Assembly: GCA_934486705.1 (NCBI GenBank)
Contig: CAKSQS010000042.1
Span: 1 to 22,491 of the forward strand
Reading direction: 5' to 3'
DNA length: 22,491 bases
DNA from: an uncultured Eubacteriales bacterium
GTDB lineage: Bacteria > Bacillota > Clostridia > Oscillospirales > Acutalibacteraceae
In this document: positions 8,656 to 15,416 of the stretch, in pieces
How positions within the stretch are numbered: the first letter of the stretch is position 1
How the letters are laid out: each line of letters opens with the position of its first letter
Translations under genes and position numbers: made by a program
The notes under the pieces: generated by a model
What the model was told of the DNA's origin: nothing
Seen by the model: the letters and a program-made list of their open reading frames with translations, nothing else
Databases searched by the model: none

Positions 8656-9108
8656 ATGAAAAAATTCACAACAAAATCTCCCGAAGAAACCGAAAGCGTA
8701 GGCTTTAAGCTGGCACAAACGCTGCACGGCGGCGAGGTTATAGCCTTTCGCGGGGGTCTCGGAATGGGCAAGACCTGCTTTACACGCGGGCTTGCGCGCG
8801 GGCTCGGCTTTAAGGGCACGGTCACGTCACCTACCTTTGCGCTTATAAACGAATATATCGGCGGCAGGCTGCCGCTTTACCATTTTGATATGTACCGAAT
8901 CGGGGGGTGGGATGACCTTTATTCCACCGGTTTTTTTGAGTACGCAGAGCAGGGCGGGGTAATAGCGGCGGAGTGGAGCGAGAACATAGAAAACGCCCTG
9001 CCCGCAGGCACTATAACCGTCACCTTTGAGCAAACGGGCGAAAACGAACGTGTGATAAATATTGACGGCGCGCCCGATCTTGATTTAACGGAGACTGAAG
9101 CACAATGA
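8656..9108 (+). CDS. tsaE: tRNA threonylcarbamoyladenosine biosynthesis ATPase TsaE
   Basis: TsaE is the small P-loop ATPase that, with TsaB and TsaD, completes transfer of the threonylcarbamoyl group to A37 of ANN-decoding tRNAs (t6A). The 150-residue protein has Walker A GGLGMGKT at residues 33-40, the switch-like TSPTF near 58-62, HFDMYR (Walker B region) and EWSEN near the C-terminus. The SD AAGGAAG lies just before the ATG. The gene overlaps tsaB by ATGA. TsaD and TsaC are not in the window. Confidence 0.96.
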   Translation: MKKFTTKSPEETESVGFKLAQTLHGGEVIAFRGGLGMGKTCFTRGLARGLGFKGTVTSPTFALINEYIGGRLPLYHFDMYRIGGWDDLYSTGFFEYAEQGGVIAAEWSENIENALPAGTITVTFEQTGENERVINIDGAPDLDLTETEAQ

Positions 9109-9821
9109 AAATACTTTCTCTTGAATGTACGGCAGGTCCTGCGTCTGCCGCAATAACCGAGGACGGGCGTGTTATAGCATCCGCCTTTATAAACGTAAAG
9201 CTAACCCACTCGCAGACCCTTTTGCCTATGGCAGAGGGGCTTTTTGCCGCGGCACGGCTTAATTTGCAGGATATTGACGGGCTGGCGATAAACGCAGGTC
9301 CGGGCTCGTTTACGGGGGTGCGCATAGGCATAAGCGCCGCAAAGGGGCTTGCCGCTGCGCGGAATCTGCCTTGCGCGGGGGTATCCACCCTTTTATCGCT
9401 CGCCTTTAACTACCGCGATACCGATTGCATTGTGTGCGCGGTTATGGACGCGCGCTGCAGCCAGGTATACAACGCGATTTTTGAAATTTCGGGCGGCAAA
9501 ATTACCCGCCTGTACGAGGACAGAGCGGTTTTGTGCGAAGAACTTGCGGAAAATTTAAAAAAAGTGTCGCAAAATGGAGAAAAACGTGTTATAATAGTGG
9601 GCGATGGCACAGACGTGTTCTTCCCGTTTGCCGAAAATATACCCGGCGTTTGTAAATCGGCGCCCGAGCGCAGGTATCAAAACGCGGTATCCGTAGCCCT
9701 TGCGGCGGAGGATATATTTAAAAACGGCTTATTCGTAACGCCGGACAAGCTGCTGCCCGTATATTTAAGGCTGCCGCAGGCGGAACGCGAGCTTAAAAAG
9801 AAAAAAGAGGTGAGCTTATGA
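9105..9821 (+). CDS. tsaB: tRNA threonylcarbamoyladenosine biosynthesis protein TsaB
   Basis: TsaB is the non-catalytic ASKHA-fold partner that dimerises with TsaD for t6A formation. The 238-residue length is normal. The N-terminal strand MKILSLEC, the conserved THSQTLLPM (34-42) and the signature GPGSFTGVRIG (65-75) are visible. It lacks the metal-binding HxxxH of TsaD, which separates the two paralogs. ATGA overlaps at both ends (with tsaE at 9105 and with rpiB at 9818) indicate a co-translated operon. rimI, often next to tsaB, is absent. Confidence 0.95.
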   Translation: MKILSLECTAGPASAAITEDGRVIASAFINVKLTHSQTLLPMAEGLFAAARLNLQDIDGLAINAGPGSFTGVRIGISAAKGLAAARNLPCAGVSTLLSLAFNYRDTDCIVCAVMDARCSQVYNAIFEISGGKITRLYEDRAVLCEELAENLKKVSQNGEKRVIIVGDGTDVFFPFAENIPGVCKSAPERRYQNAVSVALAAEDIFKNGLFVTPDKLLPVYLRLPQAERELKKKKEVSL

Positions 9822-10264
9822 AAATAGCAGTAGGCTGCGATCACGGCGGCTTTGAGCATAAAAACGCAATAGTCGAGCACCTGACTGCCGAGGGCTTTGA
9901 AGTGGAGGATTTCGGCATATACGAAAATAAATCGGTTGATTACCCCGAAATAGCGCTCAAGGTTGCAAACAGCATTAAAAACGGCGAAAACGAGTTGGGA
10001 ATACTTATTTGCGGCACAGGCATAGGTATGTCGCTTGCGGCAAATAAGGTGAACGGCATACGCGCCGCCGCCTGCAGCGAGCATTTCTCGGCAAAATATA
10101 CCAGACTTCACAATAACTCCAACATATTATGTCTCGGCGGCAGAGTAATAGGTATCGGTACGGCGCTTGAGCTGTGCGATATTTTTGTAAATACCGAATT
10201 TGAGGGCGGACGCCATCAGAGACGTATTGATATGATAAGCGAAATTGAAAAATCAAATTCTTAA
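9818..10264 (+). CDS. rpiB: Ribose-5-phosphate isomerase B
   Basis: Interconverts ribulose 5-phosphate and ribose 5-phosphate in the pentose phosphate pathway; the product feeds PRPP synthesis. The 148-residue length is typical. Visible motifs are CDHGGFEHK (7-15), the base cysteine C65 in LICGTGIGM, R96 and H98 in TRLHNN, and FEGGRHQRR near the C-terminus, which contributes to phosphate binding. LacA/LacB and other sugar isomerases of the family are alternatives, but the C65/H98 pair and the operon with upp favour RpiB. It overlaps tsaB by 4 bp. Confidence 0.95.
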   Translation: MKIAVGCDHGGFEHKNAIVEHLTAEGFEVEDFGIYENKSVDYPEIALKVANSIKNGENELGILICGTGIGMSLAANKVNGIRAAACSEHFSAKYTRLHNNSNILCLGGRVIGIGTALELCDIFVNTEFEGGRHQRRIDMISEIEKSNS

Positions 10265-10278
10265 AGGAGCAGCAAAAA

Positions 10279-10911
10279 ATGAAAGATAACGTATTTATTA
10301 TGGACCACCCGCTTATTCAGCACAAGCTTTCAATCCTGCGTGATGAAAAAACAGGCTCTAAGCAATTCCGCGAGCTTGTAAGCGAAATCGCAATGCTTAT
10401 GTGCTATGAATCAACAAGAGACCTGCCGCTTACCGAGGTTGAAATTAAAACCCCCATAACCACCGCCAAGACCAAAAAGCTTGCCGGCAGAAAAATGGCG
10501 TTTGTACCGATTTTAAGAGCGGGACTCGGCATGGTAGACGGCGTTTTAAGCCTTATTCCCGCGGCTAAGGTGGGGCATATAGGTATGTACCGCGACCCCG
10601 AAACGCACAAGCCGGTTGATTATTACTGCAAGCTGCCCGCCGACCTTAACGAGCGCGATGTTTTTGTGCTTGACCCCATGCTTGCAACGGGCGGCAGCGC
10701 TATTGACGCGGTTACGAGAATAAAGGAATTTAACCCCAAGCGCATTAAATTTATGTGCATTATAGCTGCTCCCGAGGGTATTGAGGCGTTCACCGCCGCT
10801 CACCCCGACGTACCGGTTTACTGCGCGGGGCTTGATGATCATCTTAATGACCACTGCTACATAGTTCCCGGTCTCGGCGACGCGGGCGACCGTATTTTCG
10901 GTACGAAATAA
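10279..10911 (+). CDS. upp: Uracil phosphoribosyltransferase
   Basis: Salvages uracil: uracil + PRPP to UMP + pyrophosphate. The 210-residue protein has the phosphoribosyltransferase PRPP loop LDPMLATGGSA (131-141), VPILRAGLGM (76-85), and the uracil-binding C-terminus GLGDAGDRIFGTK. Length matches bacterial Upp (208-210). The SD AAAGGAGC lies 14 bp after rpiB. It is the last gene of the plus-strand housekeeping operon, followed by a strong terminator. The adjacent ribose-5-phosphate isomerase makes the precursor of PRPP, so the pair is metabolically coherent. Confidence 0.97.
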   Translation: MKDNVFIMDHPLIQHKLSILRDEKTGSKQFRELVSEIAMLMCYESTRDLPLTEVEIKTPITTAKTKKLAGRKMAFVPILRAGLGMVDGVLSLIPAAKVGHIGMYRDPETHKPVDYYCKLPADLNERDVFVLDPMLATGGSAIDAVTRIKEFNPKRIKFMCIIAAPEGIEAFTAAHPDVPVYCAGLDDHLNDHCYIVPGLGDAGDRIFGTK

Positions 10912-10927
10912 GCAGAAAAAAGCTGTT

Positions 10928-10968
10928 CCCCCGTATTTCGGCGTATGCCGAAATACGGGGGAGCTTTT
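10928..10968. terminator. Bidirectional intrinsic terminator between upp and the AraC-type gene
   Basis: A perfect 15-bp stem (10928-10942 paired with 10947-10961, loop GTAT) starting with five C-G pairs, flanked by a T run on the right (10965-10968) and an A run on the left (10915-10921). It can end transcription of upp from the left and of the convergent regulator gene from the right. Confidence 0.92.
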
Positions 10969-10970
10969 AA

Positions 10971-11948
10971 TTATGAATTATCAGTCTTTTTAACCGGACG
11001 GACGTATTTCCAAAATCTCTTGCAATCGTGGTAAAAATAAAACACTCTGCCGGGGGTTGTATCAAGCTCATAGCCGCTGCTTTCATAGTCGAACTCCTTC
11101 ATTGCCCGCTCAATTTCCGCCTCAACCTCGGCGTTCTGCGTTTCAAAATCAAAGGGTCCGTGCTCAAAAACAATATATTCCCCGGCGGGCACGTCCATAA
11201 GAAGCATTTGCGGCGGAATTTCTCCCGAGTAATCCCGCGGCAGCCGCACGCCGTAAGCCTCGGCAAGCGGAATACCCCAGCTGCAAATTCTGCCCGTGGG
11301 CTCGTTTATAAACGCCATAAGCTGCCCCGCGCCCGCGTCGGACATATTTCCCCCGACGTCGTCAAGCTTGCCCTTAATGCTTTCAAGCAGACCGCACACC
11401 GTTTCGCAGTCCTGCCCCGGAATAAGGCTTTGCTTTTGCCAAAAGTCCCAGTAGCCTATGCTTTCATAATTTCTGATATGCAGAAATTTATGCTCCGGAA
11501 TCGTAATAAAATAGGTTTTAATGTTTTCTGCCTGTTTTGCCATACCTGCTCCCTCTATTCCTAAAAGATAACAGTCAAAGGGGCGCAGCACAGTGCGTAA
11601 AACTACCGGCTTTGGACGCCTGCGGTATTCGCTCGGCGTTACGCCGTAAGCCGATTTAAAGGCTCTTGTAAACGCCTCGTGCGAGGAAAAGCCGTAATTC
11701 AGCGCTATATCCAAAAAACCGTTTTCGCCGTCCCGCACGTCCCTTAGTGCAAAGGCAAGCCGCCTGTGCCGCAGGTAGTCTTTAAGGCTCATACCGGATA
11801 TTTCTCTGAACTTTCTTGAAACATAAAATTCGGAATACCCAAGATACCCCGATAATCGCGAGAGGGTCAGCCCCGCGTCGTCGCCGTTTTTTATGCACTT
11901 GTCAATTTCAAAAATAATATCCTGAATATTCCTGCCCCATTCGAACAT
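10971..11948 (-). CDS. AraC-family transcriptional regulator with GyrI-like effector-binding domain
   Basis: A 325-residue DNA-binding regulator. Residues 5-110 hold the two helix-turn-helix units of the AraC family, including LSGYLGYSEFYVSRKFREI and the signature GFSSHEAFTRAFKSAYGVTPSEYR. Residues of about 125-320 form a GyrI-like (SOUL/AraC effector-binding) domain, with PAGEYIVFEHGPFD near the end. Such regulators often sense hydrophobic cations, drugs or metabolites; the ligand here is unknown. I chose the ATG at 11948 because GGGGGAGCAGG lies at good spacing and the homologous start reads MFEW. An upstream in-frame ATG at 11990 would add 14 residues with no family match. The fusion acetyltransferase-methyltransferase gene lies 62 bp upstream on the same strand and may be a target or operon partner. 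Confidence 0.9.
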   Translation of the reverse strand: MFEWGRNIQDIIFEIDKCIKNGDDAGLTLSRLSGYLGYSEFYVSRKFREISGMSLKDYLRHRRLAFALRDVRDGENGFLDIALNYGFSSHEAFTRAFKSAYGVTPSEYRRRPKPVVLRTVLRPFDCYLLGIEGAGMAKQAENIKTYFITIPEHKFLHIRNYESIGYWDFWQKQSLIPGQDCETVCGLLESIKGKLDDVGGNMSDAGAGQLMAFINEPTGRICSWGIPLAEAYGVRLPRDYSGEIPPQMLLMDVPAGEYIVFEHGPFDFETQNAEVEAEIERAMKEFDYESSGYELDTTPGRVFYFYHDCKRFWKYVRPVKKTDNS

Positions 11949-12010
11949 AAGTCCTGCTCCCCCGACTGTTTTACTTAATTTTAAGGGCATTTTCTCCCCG
12001 TCGCTTGATT

Positions 12011-13051
12011 TCAGTTGCGATAATAGCGGTATATCTGTTTTACAGCGATAAAAATACAGGCAAATTCGGTTTCAAAAACTTTTATTAAGTTCATTCCGCT
12101 TTGATTGATGTATTCCGCAATATTTTCTTTTCGGTCAGGGTAAATCCTGATTTTCCGTGTACCGCACTCTATTACATCGCTTTGGTTTTTGTCTATGGAA
12201 AGCACAAACCGACCGCCGCCGTTTAATAATGATTTTATCTTATTGATTGCCGCCATTTTGTCTTTTATGTGCATAAATGTGAGCGACGAATAAATCACAT
12301 CAAATTTGCGCCCGAAATCACAGCTCATAAAATCGCCGCAAATAAGCGTTACATTACCGTGTGCTTTTAGGTTTTCCTTTGCCCGTTTTACGGTTTTCTG
12401 GGAAATATCAATCCCGAAAAAATCGCGACATTCGGACGCAGTGCGAACGGCAAGCCGCCCCGTTCCCACACCGATTTCAAGTACTGACTTTCCTTTTGTC
12501 AGCTGTAATGAATCAATAAAGTGTCGCCCGTCCCATTTCTCCATATATTCCCGCAGCGGCTCGGGGTCGCGCACGGGGTCGTTGTTTTCTTCAATAAGCA
12601 GGTCGTAATGTTTAGAAACTGCGGACAATTTGCAAAAATACTGCGCCGTGTCTTCAACTGCTGCGGTCGGTGTAAGCGCAAATCCGCACTTCTTGTAAAA
12701 CCCAACCGCATCGTTATCGGTTTCGGCTGTTATGGTATCTATGGGAAACTGATTTAAAATAAATTCAACTAATCTTTTGCCAATACCGTTTTTTCGGTAT
12801 TCGGGTTTTACGGCAATATCCAAAATTTCGGCAGTGTCGTTTTCTGTTTTGAATACTACAATTCCGATATGTTTTTCGCTGCTTTTGCAGGCATATGCTT
12901 TAACATTACTGTCAGCGATATATTTTTCCGCTCTGTGCTTTAGGCGTTCGGGCGTGGGATTATATATGCTCGGAGCTAAAAGCGTCAGTATTTCCGGGTC
13001 AAAAATGCTTTTCTTCACATCTGCAAAAGAAATAAAGCTGTTTTGTTCCAT
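12011..13051 (-). CDS. GNAT N-acetyltransferase / class I SAM methyltransferase fusion
   Basis: A 346-residue two-domain enzyme. Residues of about 5-145 form a GNAT acetyltransferase: acetyl-CoA loop VKPEYRKNGIGKRL at 81-94, then NDAVGFYKKCGF (113-124). Residues of about 150-340 form a class I methyltransferase: motif I VLEIGVGTGRLAV (190-202), acidic strand-2 end FFGIDIS (211-217), ICGDF (237-241) and FDVIYSSLTFMHI (250-262). The substrates are unknown. The fusion suggests one small molecule or peptide modified twice, as in self-protection or antibiotic inactivation, but this is inference. The start is supported by GAGGGG 6 bases upstream of the ATG at 13051. No terminator separates it from the AraC-type gene downstream. 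Confidence 0.88.
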   Translation of the reverse strand: MEQNSFISFADVKKSIFDPEILTLLAPSIYNPTPERLKHRAEKYIADSNVKAYACKSSEKHIGIVVFKTENDTAEILDIAVKPEYRKNGIGKRLVEFILNQFPIDTITAETDNDAVGFYKKCGFALTPTAAVEDTAQYFCKLSAVSKHYDLLIEENNDPVRDPEPLREYMEKWDGRHFIDSLQLTKGKSVLEIGVGTGRLAVRTASECRDFFGIDISQKTVKRAKENLKAHGNVTLICGDFMSCDFGRKFDVIYSSLTFMHIKDKMAAINKIKSLLNGGGRFVLSIDKNQSDVIECGTRKIRIYPDRKENIAEYINQSGMNLIKVFETEFACIFIAVKQIYRYYRN

Positions 13052-13111
13052 ATTCGACCCCTCAAATTATAAAACATATAAAAATAACATCGACCCCGTA
13101 TAAATAAAGGA

Positions 13112-13135
13112 AAAACCGCACTGTTGTGCGGTTTT
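13112..13135. terminator. Orphan bidirectional terminator-like hairpin in a divergent intergenic region
   Basis: A perfect 10-bp stem, AAAACCGCAC (13112-13121) with GTGCGGTTTT (13126-13135), loop TGTT. The A tract on one side and the T tract on the other make it functional in both directions. It lies between two genes transcribed away from each other (the fusion enzyme at 13051 and the plus-strand cluster from 13257), where no transcript should need ending. It could be an attenuator for one side or a relic of a lost gene. Confidence 0.7.
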
Positions 13136-13256
13136 CTTAATGTGTCGATTTTACAGAAAAGCAAACATCTAAAATTCCTTTTAAAACGCAGATAATTACC
13201 CTTTTCTTATCACTGTAATTATTATAGCACAAAAGGGTGGTTTTTGCAAGCATTTT

Positions 13257-13535
13257 TTGAAAATATTTATACCTTTTTTAAGCATAAATAGGCTCTGTAA
13301 TTTTCACACCGCCTTTGCGGTAATTAATACTTTGAGGCTTTTCAAGCTTGACAATTATTATGCCGTGGCGGCAGCCGAGGAAATACTTAAAAACGACCCG
13401 GAATTTATTCATACCGTTATATCCCCCAAGGATAAGAAAAAATATATTTATACCGAAAAGGATATTGTAAAAAGATTTTTTGCCAAAAACAGAAAATCGC
13501 TTTTAAGGGAGGCGGGAAGCATTGAAAACTCTTAA
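13257..13535 (+). pseudogene. Uncharacterised 92-codon frame, probable remnant or poorly started small gene
   Basis: An open frame reading from a TTG with no convincing SD, ending in TAA at 13533-13535, inside the start region of the next gene. The N-terminal 25 or so codons are hydrophobic and irregular. The last 60 codons look protein-like and charged (FKLDNYYAVAAAEEILKNDP, then KKYIYTEKDIVKRFFAKNRK). I do not recognise the family. It may be the C-terminal remnant of a truncated gene, or a real small protein using an unusual start such as TTG at 13332. Its last codons contain the SD of the kinase gene, so if translated it would couple to it. The rest of 13052-13521 holds the orphan terminator and a long-loop inverted repeat (ACCCTTTT at about 13198, AAAAGGGT at about 13231); I see nothing else there. 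Confidence 0.35.
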
Positions 13536-14175
13536 TATGAAACCGAACGGCACAAAGGGCTTTCTGTTTACCTTTTGCGGGCTGGATGGCTGCGGAAAAA
13601 CGACTATGCTAACGCGCCTTAAATCAGATTTGGAAAAGGAGCACGGCGTTTTTCTTACAAAGCAGCCCACAAACGCCGTGCGTACATCGGATATATTCCG
13701 AACCTATATGGACTGCCCCGACCACGACGCTTACGATTACAGAAGTTTATCTCTCCTTGCCGCAAGCGATAGATTGCAGCACGGCAGCAGGGTGATAGAG
13801 CCGAGGCTCAATAAGGGCGATATTGTAATAAGCGACAGGTATTTTTATTCCTGCCTTGCCAATCTCAGAGCCAGGGGCTTTGAAAATGATGACTGGATTT
13901 ATGAAATTGCAGGGGCGGTCATAAAACCCGATGCGGCGTTTTTCTTTGATGTGCCGGTGGAAACGGCGGTTAAAAGAGTGCGCAGCCGCGCTGCGGAAAA
14001 AAACAGGTATATAGATATGGATTTGCAGTACAGGCTTCGCACCGAATATATTTCCATATGCCGGGCTAACGGCGGCGTGCTTATTTCCACCGAAAATTCG
14101 GTGGAGGATTGCTATAACGCCGTAAAAAAAGAGGTAGAAAGGGTGATGAAAAATGAAACCGGAAAAAAAGATTAA
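13522..14175 (+). CDS. Thymidylate-kinase-like P-loop nucleotide kinase, probably a specialised paralog
   Basis: A 217-residue kinase of the dTMP kinase fold. It has the P-loop GLDGCGKTT at residues 20-28, the nucleoside-phosphate-binding DRY at 105-107 in ISDRYFYSCLA, a LID region RSRAAEKNRY (154-163), and FFDVPVETAVKRV after strand 4. The usual TREPG block of housekeeping Tmk is replaced by TKQPT (46-50). Together with the context, this suggests a paralog rather than the genome's main dTMP kinase. The TTG at 13522 is preferred as start because AAGGGAGG (13505-13512) lies 9 bases upstream; an ATG at 13537 is the alternative. It overlaps the ACP gene by 23 bp. In this cluster it may phosphorylate a nucleotide or a pathway intermediate; the substrate is unknown. 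Confidence 0.8.
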   Translation: MKTLNMKPNGTKGFLFTFCGLDGCGKTTMLTRLKSDLEKEHGVFLTKQPTNAVRTSDIFRTYMDCPDHDAYDYRSLSLLAASDRLQHGSRVIEPRLNKGDIVISDRYFYSCLANLRARGFENDDWIYEIAGAVIKPDAAFFFDVPVETAVKRVRSRAAEKNRYIDMDLQYRLRTEYISICRANGGVLISTENSVEDCYNAVKKEVERVMKNETGKKD

Positions 14176-14389
14176 AGGTATTTTATCCGAGCTGAGCGGT
14201 GAAAAAAGAATTAAAAACAGCGCGCGGCCACAGGAGGATCTGGCGCTTGACAGCCTTTCAATGGTAACGCTGCTTATTGAAATTGAGGAGCAGTTCGGAA
14301 TAGAGCTGGATGAAAAGGATATGAATCCTTTTGAATTGACCGATGTGCAAAGCGTTATAGATATGGTAAAAAAATACGGAGGCGAGTAA
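14153..14389 (+). CDS. Acyl carrier protein
   Basis: A 78-residue acidic protein with the phosphopantetheine attachment motif DSL at residues 33-35 (S34) in LALDSLSMVTLLIEIEEQFG, then helix III and a C-terminal helix VQSVIDMVKKYG. This is the standard length and helical pattern of a free-standing type II ACP. It lies in an operon with an acyl ligase and a BtrH-like protein rather than with fatty-acid synthase genes, so it is probably a dedicated carrier. Its start lies inside the 3' end of the kinase gene (23-bp overlap), and the next gene starts 1 bp after its stop. Confidence 0.92.
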   Translation: MKPEKKIKGILSELSGEKRIKNSARPQEDLALDSLSMVTLLIEIEEQFGIELDEKDMNPFELTDVQSVIDMVKKYGGE

Positions 14390-14390
14390 T

Positions 14391-15416
14391 ATGGAAAAGA
14401 AAATAGAACTGCCGCTTACAGAGCCTATGTACAGTACATATCATCACCAGGGACCGGCAACCGCGATTGGCGTGGGTAATTCCGCAGGAAAAATATGGAC
14501 ACTTAATAATGCTGTGAATCTCTTTTGCAACAGAAAATTCCTGACGGGCTTCACAACACCCGAGCTCGGCGTGGAACGTTCTTCATGGGCTGATATGCTG
14601 TGTATTGAAAAAGAGTTTATGCCTACACGGTTTGCCGGAGGCTATATAAATCCGATTATAAGAAATATGCTCGATAAAGGCTTTTATGTATATTTTACGG
14701 ATGTGGACGATTATTATGTAAAAGGCAAAAGCTGGTATCATGAACGCCATTTTTTACATAACGGGCTTATTTGCGGATATGACCGGAATAATAAAACCTA
14801 TTCTGTTTACGCATATGACAGCGAATGGCGGTATACAAAATTTCAAACGCCGCAAGGTGCTTTTGACGCGGGGAGAATTGCAGCCAAAAGAAAGGGGCGT
14901 TTCGGGACCTTCTACGCAATTAAGATGACAAATGAAAGCGTACAGCTTTCACCGGAAACGGTGTATGGCAGCCTTACCGGATATTTGGATTCGGATCTCG
15001 GTAAATATCCTTTTGAAGGTGAAGGCAGGGTCTATGGAATAGCGGTGCACACCTATATTGCCGAATACGTTATGAAGCTGTACCGCGGAGAAATACCGTA
15101 TGAACGAATGGATCGCCGTGTTTTCCGCCTTATTTGGGAGCATAAAAAGGTTATGCTTGAAAGAATAATCAAGGTTGAGGAAGCACTGCGTTTTGATAAC
15201 ACACTCAGCGAAAAATACCGCCCGCTTGTTAAAGAGACAGATACAATGCGAATGTTATATGCGTCTCATCATATGAAACGCCGTGATTCGGTGCTGCCGA
15301 TTATTTCGGATAAGCTTTTAAGGCTTGAAAAAACCGAGCGGGAAATATTAACTGAGCTTACAGAAAAAATGAAAAAGGAGCTTGAAAAAAATGCTGTGGG
15401 AATTTCTGAAAAGTAA
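14391..15416 (+). CDS. BtrH-like (BtrH N-terminal / papain-fold-like) protein, candidate carrier-dependent acyltransferase
   Basis: A 341-residue protein. Residues 15-170 show the block order I associate with BtrH-N/C39-like domains found beside carrier proteins in Firmicutes: an N-terminal YSTYHHQGPATAI segment, then GFYVYFTDVDDYYVKG (97-112), HFLHNGLICGYD (120-131) and VYAYDSEW. BtrH itself transfers an acyl side chain from an ACP onto the aminoglycoside in butirosin synthesis. The cysteine expected near the N-terminus of papain-like enzymes is not seen (HHQGPATA in its place), so either another nucleophile is used or the domain only binds. Residues 170-341 are helical and charged, without a recognised domain. 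Fold assignment comes from remembered motif patterns and is moderate. Confidence 0.62.
   Translation: MEKKIELPLTEPMYSTYHHQGPATAIGVGNSAGKIWTLNNAVNLFCNRKFLTGFTTPELGVERSSWADMLCIEKEFMPTRFAGGYINPIIRNMLDKGFYVYFTDVDDYYVKGKSWYHERHFLHNGLICGYDRNNKTYSVYAYDSEWRYTKFQTPQGAFDAGRIAAKRKGRFGTFYAIKMTNESVQLSPETVYGSLTGYLDSDLGKYPFEGEGRVYGIAVHTYIAEYVMKLYRGEIPYERMDRRVFRLIWEHKKVMLERIIKVEEALRFDNTLSEKYRPLVKETDTMRMLYASHHMKRRDSVLPIISDKLLRLEKTEREILTELTEKMKKELEKNAVGISEK

Noticed and set aside
13054..13098. Short direct repeat TCGACCCC at 13054 and 13091
   Set aside because: Only eight bases and two copies; too short to claim an operator or attachment site.
13522..14175. Calling this gene the housekeeping thymidylate kinase tmk
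   Set aside because: The TREPG block is altered to TKQPT and the gene sits in an accessory carrier-protein cluster, so a paralog is more likely.
14391..15416. Bacteriocin-type C39 leader peptidase
   Set aside because: There is no ABC transporter domain, no N-terminal cysteine and no precursor peptide with a GG leader nearby.
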